Source of the DNA: Pectobacterium aquaticum
GTDB lineage: Bacteria > Pseudomonadota > Gammaproteobacteria > Enterobacterales > Enterobacteriaceae
Reading direction: 5' to 3'
Assembly (NCBI RefSeq): GCF_003382565.3
Contig: NZ_CP086253.1
Location: 3,906,001 to 3,970,000 of the forward strand
DNA length: 64,000 nt
The position numbers and the translations under genes were made by a program. The stretch's first letter is position 1. Each line of letters opens with the position of its first letter. The notes beneath the pieces are model-generated. The model was not told the DNA's origin. It did not search any database and saw only the letters and a list, made by a program, of their open reading frames with translations. Below, piece after piece: positions 1-10,330 of this stretch.

Positions 1-1501
<1,501 letters not shown>

Positions 1502-1654
1502 AAGATTTGTTTGATTTGCTGAACTCGTCAGCGATGCTCAAAGAATTAGTCACTGTTCATTCGTAATGAATTTTACTGTTGTTCACTCTTCAAGACTTTT
1601 TTATATCGTTAAGATACGGTCTTGTGAGTGCCCACACAGATTGTCTGATTAAAT

Positions 1655-1666
1655 TGTTAAAGAGCA
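1655..1666 (-). promoter_or_regulatory. rrn leader boxA antitermination site
   Basis: The minus strand reads TGCTCTTTAACA, the boxA consensus bound by NusB-S10 to make rRNA transcription resistant to Rho. The same sequence occurs at 21809-21820 and in the 16S-23S spacer at 19815-19826. Confidence 0.9.
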
Positions 1667-1696
1667 GTGCCACTTCATCGGTGGCGCGGGCTGCAC

Positions 1697-1724
1697 ATAC
1701 TATGCTTTTCCGCTGTGAAGTCAA
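1697..1724 (-). promoter_or_regulatory. rrn P2 promoter
   Basis: The minus strand has -35 TTGACT (1719-1724), a 16-base spacer and -10 TAGTAT (1697-1702). This is the usual layout of the constitutive, growth-rate-insensitive downstream rrn promoter. Confidence 0.8.
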
Positions 1725-1802
1725 GTCATTACTGACTGCTTCGTTGAATCTTTTTGCTGTCACCACAACCGCGTGTCGCTGTTGCCGTGTCAGTGGATGC
1801 GC

Positions 1803-1830
1803 ATTATAGGGACTTCTCGGCCACTGACAA
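1803..1830 (-). promoter_or_regulatory. rrn P1 promoter
   Basis: The minus strand has -35 TTGTCA (1825-1830), a 16-base spacer and -10 TATAAT (1803-1808), followed by a GC-rich discriminator starting GCGC. These are the hallmarks of stringently controlled rrn P1 promoters sensitive to ppGpp, DksA and the initiating NTP. The upstream A/T-rich tract fits an UP element. Confidence 0.88.
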
Positions 1831-1893
1831 GCGCTAAATGCAAAAAAATTATCGAGTGATTTTTTTTTCAGCAAAGCGAATTAAAAGACGCCA

Positions 1894-2433
1894 TTATGCC
1901 GGGTTTTTCGCCGCTAATTGGGCGAAATCCTGTGCGAAACGAGCAACCTGCTGCCAGTCTGTATATTCAACTTCTTTTGTACTATCCGTTTCCCCACCCG
2001 TTATACGCATAATGAGTTGAATCATTACCCGATCAAACCAGCGGTAACGTGGATAACGCAAAGCACCAGCGAACACACAGCACAAATCTGGCTGCCAAGG
2101 GGAATTCAGCAGAAATTTACGCGTGTAGGCATTAGTTTGTATCGTGCGTTTTTCTGGTTTACGTGCGGTGAGATTCACGGAGAAGAATGCGCTGGGAAGC
2201 TGTTGCAGAGAAACCAGATGCTTATGGATAAATTGATTTACTGCTGGATGAAAGCGCCCGTACCGAATCGACGCCCCAATCAGGACCTGGTTGTATAGAC
2301 TCAGATCGATATCATTCGCATTGAGTACGTTAACCACATCGCACTCCAGGGTTCCTTTCAGCGTATTTGCAATATAGGAGGCAATCGCTCTTGTTTGCCC
2401 ATCCCGACTCGAAAACACGATCAAAGCTTTCAT
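1894..2433 (-). CDS. hemG: Menaquinone-dependent protoporphyrinogen IX dehydrogenase HemG
   Basis: HemG oxidises protoporphyrinogen IX to protoporphyrin IX, the penultimate step of haem synthesis, passing electrons through FMN to the quinone pool at the inner membrane. The protein is 179 residues, close to the usual size, and is a long-chain flavodoxin: the N-terminal strand MKALIVF leads into the FMN-phosphate loop SSRDGQT (residues 8-14). The start ATG is preceded by AAGGAT at normal spacing. It lies 21 bases after trkH and ends about 60 bases before the rrn P1 -35 box, the same trkH-hemG-rrs order as E. coli rrnA. Confidence 0.95.
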   Translation of the reverse strand: MKALIVFSSRDGQTRAIASYIANTLKGTLECDVVNVLNANDIDLSLYNQVLIGASIRYGRFHPAVNQFIHKHLVSLQQLPSAFFSVNLTARKPEKRTIQTNAYTRKFLLNSPWQPDLCCVFAGALRYPRYRWFDRVMIQLIMRITGGETDSTKEVEYTDWQQVARFAQDFAQLAAKNPA

Positions 2434-2454
2434 TGTTTTTTATCCTTATGGGGA

Positions 2455-3906
2455 CTATTCCCGCCAGAAGGTTGGCGTAAACAGCACTAAAAGCGTGAAG
2501 ACTTCCAAACGACCAAACAGCATCGTCAGTATCAGAATCCATTTCGCCGTATCATTCATCGACGTAAAATTCTCCGCGACGACACCCAAACCCGGCCCCA
2601 GATTATTCAATGTGGCGGCGACCGCCGCAAACGCAGAGAAATCATCAACGCCTGTCGCAATGACGGCTAGCATGCTGACAATAAAAACCAGCGCATACGC
2701 GGAAAAGAATCCCCATACGGCTTCAAGGATACGCTCCGGCAACGCGCGGTGCCCCAGCTTGATCGTGTAAACCGCATTCGGATGCACTAAACGCTTGAGC
2801 TCACGCGATCCTTGCAGGAAAAGCAGCAGGATACGAATCACTTTCAAGCCGCCCCCAGTTGAGCCCGCACACCCGCCAACAAACGCGGAACACAGAAGCA
2901 AAACAGGCAGAAAAAGCGGCCAGGATGCAATGCTATCCGTCGTAAACCCTGCCGTTGTCGCCATCGAGACAACTTGAAAGAACGACTGATTGATCGTCTG
3001 CATCCCGCTGTCATACACGTGATGGAACCACAGGACAATCGTACACACGGCCACCAGCGACAACTGAACAAAAATGAACATGCGGAATTCTGGGTCACGC
3101 CAGTATACCTTCAGGCTGCGACCACTCAGCAGAGCAAAGTGCAAACCAAAGTTACAGCCGGAAATCAGCAGGAATATCGCGATGATGGTGTTAATCGTTG
3201 GGCTATTAAAGTAGCCGATACTCGCATCATGAGTAGAGAACCCGCCGACAGACACCGTAGAGAAGCTGTGGCCAATCGCATCGAATACCGGCATGCCAGC
3301 CAGCCAAAGCGCGACAGCACAAGCAATCGTAAGTAAAAGATAAATCAGCCACAGCGTTTTTGCCGTATCGGCAATACGCGGGCGCATTTTGTTTTCCTTC
3401 AACGGCCCCGGCATCTCCGCACGATAAAGCTGCATTCCACCGACACCAAGAATCGGCAGGATGGCAACGGCGAGTACGATGATCCCCATCCCACCAAACC
3501 ATTGCAGCATTTGTCGATAAAACAGAATAGCTTTAGGCAGTGAATCCAACCCGACAAGCGTAGTGGCGCCCGTTGTCGTTAACCCAGAGAACGATTCGAA
3601 AAAAGCATCCGTTACGCCCAAATTAGGATGTTCAGCAAACAGGAAAGGCAGCGCACCGACGCTGCCCAGCACCGTCCAGAAGAGGACTACGATCAGGAAT
3701 CCTTCACGAGATTTCAGTTCATGCTTCTGTTTTCGGTTTGGTAGCCATAGCATGATGCCAATCGCCAGCGCGACAATAAATGTCTGCGTAAACGCTCGGC
3801 CGGCGCCATCGCGATAAATTAACGCCACCAGTCCGGGAATAACCATCGTCCCAGAAAAAAGGATAACCAACTGGCCGACAATACGGGTTATGGCGCGCAA
3901 GTGCAT
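2455..3906 (-). CDS. trkH: Trk system potassium uptake membrane subunit TrkH
   Basis: TrkH is the inner-membrane, K+-translocating subunit of the low-affinity Trk system; it works with the cytoplasmic NAD-binding TrkA, encoded at 30851-32227 here. The length of 483 residues equals the E. coli protein. All four pore-loop repeats of the SKT superfamily are visible, each with its filter glycine: SGLTTTGAT (about residues 107-115), STVSVGGFS, SMATTAGFT and NNLGPGLG. The rest is dense with hydrophobic segments. It lies between yigZ and hemG as in E. coli. Confidence 0.96.
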   Translation of the reverse strand: MHLRAITRIVGQLVILFSGTMVIPGLVALIYRDGAGRAFTQTFIVALAIGIMLWLPNRKQKHELKSREGFLIVVLFWTVLGSVGALPFLFAEHPNLGVTDAFFESFSGLTTTGATTLVGLDSLPKAILFYRQMLQWFGGMGIIVLAVAILPILGVGGMQLYRAEMPGPLKENKMRPRIADTAKTLWLIYLLLTIACAVALWLAGMPVFDAIGHSFSTVSVGGFSTHDASIGYFNSPTINTIIAIFLLISGCNFGLHFALLSGRSLKVYWRDPEFRMFIFVQLSLVAVCTIVLWFHHVYDSGMQTINQSFFQVVSMATTAGFTTDSIASWPLFLPVLLLCSAFVGGCAGSTGGGLKVIRILLLFLQGSRELKRLVHPNAVYTIKLGHRALPERILEAVWGFFSAYALVFIVSMLAVIATGVDDFSAFAAVAATLNNLGPGLGVVAENFTSMNDTAKWILILTMLFGRLEVFTLLVLFTPTFWRE

Positions 3907-3948
3907 CGCAGGGAATTCCTTAATGATTCATAAAAAGCGCTGGGATTA

Positions 3949-4560
3949 TTATGGAACCGGCAATAAATGCAACGCGCCGCGGCTTAAATCACGTAATTTC
4001 ATTGCCGCCTCCTCGGTTCCCCTAACGGGGATAGAGAACCGCAATACGACTTCCACGCCATACTCACTATGCAGAATTTTTCCGCCAAGCTGGAAGATCA
4101 GTGATTCAAGCTGGGGCAACAGTGCATAGTCACAGTGTAAGCCATACTCTTTTTGCAATACTTTCTCTTGCAGCGATAGCAGCTTCAGCGCTTGCTGAAC
4201 ACCACCACCATAAGCCTTCACTAACCCACCCGTGCCCAGAGGGATTCCACCGTAGTAGCGTACGACCACGGCCGTAATCTCACCGACACCGCTTCCCATT
4301 AGTTGCGACAGCATCGGCTTACCTGCCGTGCCGGAAGGCTCACCATCGTCAGAAAAACCCAGTTGCTGCGAATCGTCAGGCGCACCCGCAACAAATGCCC
4401 AGCAGTGGTGACCCGCCGAAGCATGCTCTTCCCTGACATGCTGGATAAACGCTTTCGCCGCGTCAATTCCCGGTGTTGCCGCCAGGATCGTCGTAAAGCG
4501 GCTTTTCTTGATTTCCTCGCTGAAGCTCACTGGCGCAGCAGGAATAGGATACGCTTGCAT
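3949..4560 (-). CDS. yigZ: YigZ, IMPACT-family protein
   Basis: A 203-residue member of the YigZ/IMPACT (UPF0029) family. The family signature GEPSGTAGKPML lies near residues 76-87, followed by VVVRYYGGIPLGTGGLVKAYGG, which is also typical. The biochemical role in bacteria is not settled; a link to translation or RNA binding comes from eukaryotic IMPACT and is only inferred here. Its ATG overlaps the pepQ stop codon by one base (TGATG), so the two are probably translationally coupled. Confidence 0.92.
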   Translation of the reverse strand: MQAYPIPAAPVSFSEEIKKSRFTTILAATPGIDAAKAFIQHVREEHASAGHHCWAFVAGAPDDSQQLGFSDDGEPSGTAGKPMLSQLMGSGVGEITAVVVRYYGGIPLGTGGLVKAYGGGVQQALKLLSLQEKVLQKEYGLHCDYALLPQLESLIFQLGGKILHSEYGVEVVLRFSIPVRGTEEAAMKLRDLSRGALHLLPVP

Positions 4561-5891
4561 CAGGCCAGATTCAGGTCGCGCGTCATGTTCTCCACGCGCC
4601 CTTCATGAATGACAATATTATCCTCGATACGGATACCGCCAAACGGTTTCAGCACATCGATTTTTTGCCAGTCAAAGTGCTGACGCAATTCTCCCTCACG
4701 CCACGGAGCAAGCAAGGATTCGATGAAATAGATGCCCGGTTCGATCGTCATGACCATGCCGGGTTCAAGCACGCGAGTACAACGCAAATAAGGATGCTGC
4801 GACGGCGCTGCCAGATGTGTGCCGCGATCGTCTTGCATAAATCCGGCGACATCATGCACCTGCAAGCCCAGCGGGTGGCCAAGACCGTGCGGCAGGAAAA
4901 GCGATGTCATCCCTTGCTCCACCATAGCCTCTTCGCTGATGTCCCGCACCAGTTGATGTGATTTCAGCAGCTTCGCAATCCGCTGATGCATCTGAAGATG
5001 GTAATCGGTATAACGCACTCCCGCCTGAACGGTATCAATCAATGAAAGCATTTCCTGATTGAGATCGTTAATCAGTAGGGCAAACGCACCATCACTCTGC
5101 GCAGAATAGGTACGCGTCAGATCGGCGGCATAGCCGTTATATTCGGCACCCGCATCAATCAGAAAACTGCGGACATCGGAAGGCACCTGATGATCGAGCT
5201 GGGTATAGTGCAACACTGCGGCATGTTCATTTAGCGCGATGATATTACCGTAAGGGACATCGATATCCCGATGGCCGGTAGCCGTCAGATACGCCAAATT
5301 AATATCGAATTCGCTCATCCCGGACAGGAACGCTTCATGCGCCGCCCGGTGACCGATAACAGCGGTCTTCTGCGCTTCACGCATGCAGGCCAGTTCGTAG
5401 TCTGTTTTGTAAGCGCGATGATAGTGCAGATAATCCAATACGCCCTGAGGATTAATATTGTCTGCACGAATTCCCAAATCCTGCGCACGCTGCGGGGCAT
5501 AGCCGATATAGGCAACACGCTCGCGCTGCGATGGAAGCAGTTGCCCAATATCATCAGCATTCCGTAGCACGGTAATCTCAATCTCTTCAGTCCAGAAGCT
5601 CTCGGGGACAGGCGCAACGTTATGCCAGTAATCGACTGGCGAATAGAACCACAGCTTCGGCGGGTTAACACCGTCAACCCATAGCCAGCAGTTCGGCACC
5701 TGCGTGACAGGCACCCACGCTTTAAATTGCGGGTTAACTTTAAAAGGATAGTCGTGATCGTCCAGAAAAACGGTCAACAGCTCACCAGAGTGAATCAGTA
5801 ATGCGTCAAGCTGATGGCGCGCTAAAACCGTCTGAGCACGCGCTTGCAGCGTAGCCAGATGGTGATGATATAAAGAAGCCAGCTTTTCCAT
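4560..5891 (-). CDS. pepQ: Xaa-Pro dipeptidase PepQ (prolidase)
   Basis: PepQ is a cytoplasmic dinuclear-metal peptidase that splits dipeptides with C-terminal proline. It has 443 residues, equal to E. coli PepQ, with an N-terminal creatinase-like domain and a C-terminal pita-bread catalytic domain. The metal ligands are visible in DAGAEYNGYAADLTRTY (two Asp), HGLGHPLGLQVHD (His), EPGIYF (Glu) and GIRIEDN (Glu). It is divergent from fadB, with 185 bases between start codons that contain the FadR operator. Confidence 0.96.
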   Translation of the reverse strand: MEKLASLYHHHLATLQARAQTVLARHQLDALLIHSGELLTVFLDDHDYPFKVNPQFKAWVPVTQVPNCWLWVDGVNPPKLWFYSPVDYWHNVAPVPESFWTEEIEITVLRNADDIGQLLPSQRERVAYIGYAPQRAQDLGIRADNINPQGVLDYLHYHRAYKTDYELACMREAQKTAVIGHRAAHEAFLSGMSEFDINLAYLTATGHRDIDVPYGNIIALNEHAAVLHYTQLDHQVPSDVRSFLIDAGAEYNGYAADLTRTYSAQSDGAFALLINDLNQEMLSLIDTVQAGVRYTDYHLQMHQRIAKLLKSHQLVRDISEEAMVEQGMTSLFLPHGLGHPLGLQVHDVAGFMQDDRGTHLAAPSQHPYLRCTRVLEPGMVMTIEPGIYFIESLLAPWREGELRQHFDWQKIDVLKPFGGIRIEDNIVIHEGRVENMTRDLNLA

Positions 5892-6033
5892 GAGTATCCT
5901 TGTACGTCACGACATGATCCCTCCATTTTAACACAGGCATTCTCCAAGGGCAGCGTCCGGTGCTTTGTGATCGATTCGGCAAAAAATTAATCTCTCATTT
6001 GCAAAAAATTAACATTAAAACCACAATTCGATT

Positions 6034-6050
6034 ATCTGGTCATACCAGAT
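6034..6050 (+). promoter_or_regulatory. FadR operator upstream of fadBA
   Basis: ATCTGGTCATACCAGAT is a perfect palindrome (7-base arms, 3-base centre) matching the FadR operator of enteric fad genes. It lies 26 bases before the fadB ATG. By analogy with E. coli, FadR would repress fadBA here and acyl-CoA would relieve it. The site, not the regulation, is seen directly. Confidence 0.88.
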
Positions 6051-6076
6051 CACTCACACAAACAGCGGAGATGAAC

Positions 6077-8266
6077 ATGCTTTATCAAGGTGAATCCCTC
6101 TACCTTAACTGGCTTGAGGACGGCATTGTCGAGCTGGTATTTTCTGCCCCTGGCTCCGTAAACAAGCTAGATACCCGCACGGTTGCCAGCCTGGGTAAGG
6201 CGCTGGACGTTCTGGCGGAACAGCCGAACCTGAAGGGCTTACTGCTACGTTCTGACAAACCGGCATTCATTGTCGGTGCCGATATTACAGAATTCCTTTC
6301 TCTTTTTGCTGCACCGGCCGAAAAGCTGCATGAATGGCTTGTCTTCGCCAACCGCATTTTCAGCCGCCTTGAGGATTTACCCGTTCCCACATTGTCCGCA
6401 ATTAATAGCTATGCGTTGGGCGGCGGGTGTGAGTGCGTACTGGCAACCGACTTTCGTTTAGCAACGACGGATGCACGCATTGGGCTGCCTGAGACCAAAC
6501 TGGGGATTATGCCGGGCTTTGGCGGCACGGTTAGGCTACCGCGCCTGTTGGGCGCCGACAGCGCGCTGGAGATAATCGCCGCAGGCAAAGATATTAGCGC
6601 AGCCGATGCCTTAAAAGTGGGACTCGTACAGGCCGTTGTCGCCAATGACAAGCTGGTTCCCGCTGCCATCAAGATGTTAAAACAGGCGATTGACGGCTCA
6701 CTGGACTGGCAGGCTTACCGGCGTCCGAAGCTTGAACCGCTGAAGCTCAATAAGATTGAAGCCATGATGAGCTTTACCACCGCCAAAGCGATGGTGCTGC
6801 AAACCGCTGGCAAGCACTATCCGGCACCGATGCTAGCGGTAAAAACCATCGAAGCCGCCGCGACTATGACGCGCGATGACGCATTACAGCTCGAAACGCA
6901 GCATTTTGTTCAACTGGCGCGTTCAAATGAAGCTCGCGCACTCGTTGGCATTTTCCTAAACGATCAATATGTTAAAGGCAAAGCGAAGAAACTGATTGGC
7001 GAGACATCCGTGCCGCAGCAGGCCGCCGTGCTAGGTGCGGGCATTATGGGTGGCGGCATTGCCTATCAATCCGCGTTCAAAGGCGTGCCAATTCGGATGA
7101 AAGATATCAATGAGAAGCCGCTCGCGCTGGGGATGAATGAGGCAGCCAAGCTACTGAATAAGCAGATGGAGCGCGGCAAGCTGGACGGAATGAAAATGGC
7201 AACGATTCTGGCGAGCATTCAGCCAACGCTGGATTACGCTGGGTTCGAGCGTACCGACATCGTGGTTGAGGCCGTGGTTGAGAACCCGAAAATCAAAGCC
7301 AGCGTACTCGCGGAAACGGAATCGCACGTGAGCGAGAAGACGATTCTGGCTTCGAATACCTCAACCATACCGATTGCTACACTGGCAGCATCGTTAAAAC
7401 GACCGCAAAATTTCTGCGGTATGCACTTCTTTAACCCAGTCCACCGCATGCCACTGGTCGAAATTATTCGCGGCCCCAAAACCAGCGATAACACCATCGC
7501 CAGCGTGGTGGCTTACGCCAGTAAGATGGGCAAGACGCCGATTGTTGTGAACGACTGCCCCGGATTCTTCGTGAATCGGGTGCTGTTCCCTTACTTTGCT
7601 GCGTTCAGCTTATTGCTCAGAGATGGTGCCGATTTCCGCGAGATCGATAACGTCATGGAGAAAAAATTCGGTTGGCCGATGGGCCCAGCCTATCTGCTGG
7701 ACGTTGTCGGTATTGATACCGCTCACCATGCTCAGGCCTTGATGGCTGAGGGCTTCCCACAGCGCATGGCGAAAGATTATCGCGATGCGATTGATGTGCT
7801 GTTTGAACACCAGCGCTTCGGACAGAAGAATGGTCACGGCTTCTACCGTTATCAAACCGATGGCAAGGGGAAGTTGCGTAAAGAACAGGATGAGGCTGTC
7901 GAAACACTGCTTAAGGACATCAGCCAGCCGAAAAAAGCGTTCAGTGCAGAAGAGATTATCGCTCGCATGATGATCCCGATGATTAATGAAGTCGCGCGCT
8001 GTCTGGAAGAAGGTATCGTCGCTAGCCCCGCCGAAGCGGACATGGCGCTGGTATACGGGTTAGGTTTCCCTCCCTTCCACGGCGGAGCTTGCCGCTATCT
8101 GGATACACTAGGCAGCGAACACTACGTCGAGATGGCGCAACAATTGGCGCACCTCGGTGCAATCTATCAGGTGCCTGACGGCTTGCAGCAAAAAGCCAAA
8201 AGTAATGAAGGCTATTACCCATCGGTCGCGCCACACGCGGACGTTTCTTACGGCCAACCGGCATGA
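6077..8266 (+). CDS. fadB: Fatty acid oxidation complex alpha subunit FadB
   Basis: The multifunctional alpha subunit of aerobic beta-oxidation: enoyl-CoA hydratase/isomerase at the N-terminus and L-3-hydroxyacyl-CoA dehydrogenase at the C-terminus. The ATG at 6077 was chosen over the upstream in-frame start at 5960 because MLYQGESLYLNWLEDG matches the family N-terminus, AGCGGAG precedes it, and the longer form would run through the FadR site. It then has 729 residues, the E. coli length. Landmarks are the crotonase segment GGGCECVLATDFRLA, IMPGFGGTVRLPRLLG, the NAD-binding loop LGAGIMGGGIA (about residue 320) and MHFFNPVHRMPLVEII. The operon continues into fadA after 11 bases. Confidence 0.97.
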   Translation: MLYQGESLYLNWLEDGIVELVFSAPGSVNKLDTRTVASLGKALDVLAEQPNLKGLLLRSDKPAFIVGADITEFLSLFAAPAEKLHEWLVFANRIFSRLEDLPVPTLSAINSYALGGGCECVLATDFRLATTDARIGLPETKLGIMPGFGGTVRLPRLLGADSALEIIAAGKDISAADALKVGLVQAVVANDKLVPAAIKMLKQAIDGSLDWQAYRRPKLEPLKLNKIEAMMSFTTAKAMVLQTAGKHYPAPMLAVKTIEAAATMTRDDALQLETQHFVQLARSNEARALVGIFLNDQYVKGKAKKLIGETSVPQQAAVLGAGIMGGGIAYQSAFKGVPIRMKDINEKPLALGMNEAAKLLNKQMERGKLDGMKMATILASIQPTLDYAGFERTDIVVEAVVENPKIKASVLAETESHVSEKTILASNTSTIPIATLAASLKRPQNFCGMHFFNPVHRMPLVEIIRGPKTSDNTIASVVAYASKMGKTPIVVNDCPGFFVNRVLFPYFAAFSLLLRDGADFREIDNVMEKKFGWPMGPAYLLDVVGIDTAHHAQALMAEGFPQRMAKDYRDAIDVLFEHQRFGQKNGHGFYRYQTDGKGKLRKEQDEAVETLLKDISQPKKAFSAEEIIARMMIPMINEVARCLEEGIVASPAEADMALVYGLGFPPFHGGACRYLDTLGSEHYVEMAQQLAHLGAIYQVPDGLQQKAKSNEGYYPSVAPHADVSYGQPA

Positions 8267-8277
8267 GGGCAGGAAAT

Positions 8278-9441
8278 ATGGAAAAGGTAGTGATTGTTGA
8301 TGCCGTACGCACGCCGATGGGGCGATCCAAAGGCGGAGCCTTCCGTCAGGTGAGAGCCGAAGACCTGTCCGCACACCTGATGCGTAGCCTATTGAGCCGT
8401 AACGCAGCGCTGGATGCCCGTGAGATCGACGATATCTATTGGGGATGTGTGCAACAGACGCTGGAGCAAGGCTTCAACGTCGCCCGCAATGCCGCTTTGC
8501 TGGCAGAAATTCCGGTGAGTGTCCCCGCCACCACGGTTAACCGGCTGTGCGGCTCCTCCATGCAGGCGCTCCACGATGCCGCCCGTGCCATTATGGTTGG
8601 CGACGCAAATGTCTGCTTAATTGGCGGCGTTGAGCATATGGGACATGTGCCGATGAATCATGGCGTCGATTTTCATCCGGGACTGAGCCGCACCACGGCT
8701 AAGGCAGCGGGTATGATGGGGCTGACGGCTGAGATGCTGGCACGTATGCACAATATTGGTCGTGAGATGCAGGATCAGTTCGCCGCGCGTTCACACCAGC
8801 GCGCCCACCGCGCCACCCAGTCAGGGGCATTCCGCCATGAAATCGTCCCCACGGCGGGGCATGACGCAGACGGTGCGCTGCAACGCTTCGATTATGATGA
8901 AGTCATTCGCCCAGACACCACCGTCGATAGCCTTGCCGCACTCAAACCAGCGTTTGATCCGGTTAACGGCACGGTGACCGCCGGAACATCTTCGGCGCTG
9001 TCCGATGGCGCAGCAGCCATGTTGATCATGAGCGAATCCCGCGCGGCATCGTTAGGCTTACCCGTACGGGCACGCATCCGGGCGATGGCCGTAGTTGGCT
9101 GCGATCCTTCGATTATGGGCTACGCCCCTGTCCCAGCGACCAAGATAGCGTTGAAACGGGCAGGGCTCAGTCTGACCGACATCGGTATCTTTGAGCTCAA
9201 TGAAGCATTCGCCGCCCAGACGCTACCCTGTATTAAAGATCTGGGGCTACTGGAACAATTGGATGAAAAGGTCAATCTCAATGGCGGTGCGATTGCGCTG
9301 GGTCACCCGCTCGGCTGCTCAGGCGCGCGCATCTCTACCACATTGATTAATCTGATGGAAAGCCGCGACGCTCAGTTTGGCGTGGCGACGATGTGCATCG
9401 GGCTGGGACAGGGCATTGCGACCGTGTTTGAGCGCATCTAA
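8278..9441 (+). CDS. fadA: 3-ketoacyl-CoA thiolase FadA
   Basis: Beta subunit of the aerobic fatty acid oxidation complex; it cleaves 3-ketoacyl-CoA to acetyl-CoA and a shortened acyl-CoA. The ATG at 8278, preceded by AGGAAAT, gives 387 residues beginning MEKVVIVDAVRTPMG, as in E. coli; an ATG at 8263 overlapping the fadB stop is less likely. The thiolase nucleophile is in NRLCGSSMQALH, the active-site His in LGHPLGCSGAR and the second Cys in MCIGLGQG. E. coli has fre next to fadA; here the next sequence is a gene-poor junction leading to maoP. Confidence 0.97.
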   Translation: MEKVVIVDAVRTPMGRSKGGAFRQVRAEDLSAHLMRSLLSRNAALDAREIDDIYWGCVQQTLEQGFNVARNAALLAEIPVSVPATTVNRLCGSSMQALHDAARAIMVGDANVCLIGGVEHMGHVPMNHGVDFHPGLSRTTAKAAGMMGLTAEMLARMHNIGREMQDQFAARSHQRAHRATQSGAFRHEIVPTAGHDADGALQRFDYDEVIRPDTTVDSLAALKPAFDPVNGTVTAGTSSALSDGAAAMLIMSESRAASLGLPVRARIRAMAVVGCDPSIMGYAPVPATKIALKRAGLSLTDIGIFELNEAFAAQTLPCIKDLGLLEQLDEKVNLNGGAIALGHPLGCSGARISTTLINLMESRDAQFGVATMCIGLGQGIATVFERI

Positions 9442-9810
9442 ACACAGGAAAGCTCTGTCAGAGAACGGTTAGAAACCAAAAATACCACAGCCGTGGGATT
9501 TCAGGCGGTTGACACCGTCCTGCCCTCACGGCAGGAACGTTGAGCGCATGAGATCAGTGCAAAAAACGGACTGACCACCATGCTCCGAGAACCAGCCACG
9601 CAGCAATACCCGTTTGAAAATGGTTACCCTTGAAGAACTCGTGCCCGAAGGCCATCTCGTGCGCAAAGAAGAAGATGGCGCTGCTGGCGCTTCTTTGTCG
9701 GTTATTACAGGCACTGGCACGTCAGAGCGTACGCGCCCATCCAACCAGATAAAAGCGTTTGCAGGCTAAACAGGGGGAAATATCGAGGCCTGCGGTCGCT
9801 ACAAAAACAG
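9442..9810 (+). pseudogene. Junction region with probable IS1182-like transposase N-terminal remnant
   Basis: No intact gene lies between fadA and maoP. On the plus strand from about 9577, one frame reads MLREPATQQYPFENGYP and stops. The next frame from 9620 reads MVTLEELVPEGHLVRK, after which the similarity ends. Together these resemble the N-terminus of IS1182/DUF772-type transposases, broken by a frameshift and then truncated. The family assignment is from memory. The rest of the interval (9442-9570 and 9670-9810) shows nothing I recognise. Confidence 0.45.
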
Positions 9811-9833
9811 AACCCCACAAAAAACGTGGGGTT
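9811..9833 (-). terminator. Second intrinsic terminator downstream of maoP
   Basis: An 8-bp stem AACCCCAC/GTGGGGTT with a 7-base loop. Read on the minus strand it is followed by CTGTTTTTG, so it would back up the nearer maoP terminator. Confidence 0.7.
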
Positions 9834-9846
9834 CGTCAACAGTCTG

Positions 9847-9866
9847 AATGGGGCTAACGCCCCATT
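9847..9866 (-). terminator. maoP terminator
   Basis: An 8-bp stem AATGGGGC/GCCCCATT with loop TAAC lies immediately after the maoP stop codon on the minus strand. The T-run after it is weak, which may explain why a second hairpin follows. Confidence 0.65.
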
Positions 9867-9871
9867 CTTAA

Positions 9872-10210
9872 TTAATCATCGCTTTCAGTGTATTCTTCCA
9901 CTGCATCCATCTGCGGCTTACCACCAGACAACGTATGGAAGCGTTTAGGACGACGAATACGATCCAGATATTTGGACCAGATTTTTTCCAGTTCCGTTTC
10001 CGCTTTACGTTCGCCGCGGCACATTGCAACAAACGATGTCTCTTCCTCAGTCACTGGTTCACGTTTACCCAAATCCAGCTCGTTAAACGCGTAACCGTGG
10101 CGCTCCAACAATTGTGCTTCTTTAATCGTAAAGTCGCCATGTCGGGAAAAACCACGCGGGTAGAACTTGTTATCAAAAAAACGATGAGTGGTAGAGAAGC
10201 TTTCTGCCAT
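9872..10210 (-). CDS. maoP: Macrodomain Ori organisation protein MaoP (YifE)
   Basis: A 112-residue UPF0438 protein matching E. coli YifE/MaoP, which acts with the site maoS to organise the Ori macrodomain of the chromosome. The start MAESFSTTHRFFDN (ATG at 10210) was preferred to an upstream in-frame extension to 10294 because it matches the family length and start. The protein is charged and soluble, with an acidic C-terminus (EEYTESDD). It is divergent from hdfR, as in E. coli. Its 3' neighbour is fadA, unlike E. coli, where yifB and the ilv genes follow. Confidence 0.93.
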   Translation of the reverse strand: MAESFSTTHRFFDNKFYPRGFSRHGDFTIKEAQLLERHGYAFNELDLGKREPVTEEETSFVAMCRGERKAETELEKIWSKYLDRIRRPKRFHTLSGGKPQMDAVEEYTESDD

Positions 10211-10330
10211 CTTACACGCTCCTAATTCTTCTATGGTCGTGTTGTTTATGGCGCGGAGTATTAGATAGGCTTGACATTGTGTAAAACAAAACATTTAAAT
10301 CATTACGACAAAATTTTTTTGGAGATGGGC

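Larger units (their letters stand above)
1502..1893 (-). other. rRNA leader and promoter region between 16S and hemG
   Basis: This 392-base stretch has no gene. From 16S outward it holds the leader (with the upstream half of the 16S processing stem), boxA, promoter P2, promoter P1 and an A/T-rich block at about 1840-1875 that would act as an UP element or Fis-binding region. The leader matches the second operon up to base 1670, except for one base (A at 1652, T at 21806), and then diverges completely. The promoters are therefore operon-specific while the transcribed leader is shared. Confidence 0.85.
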
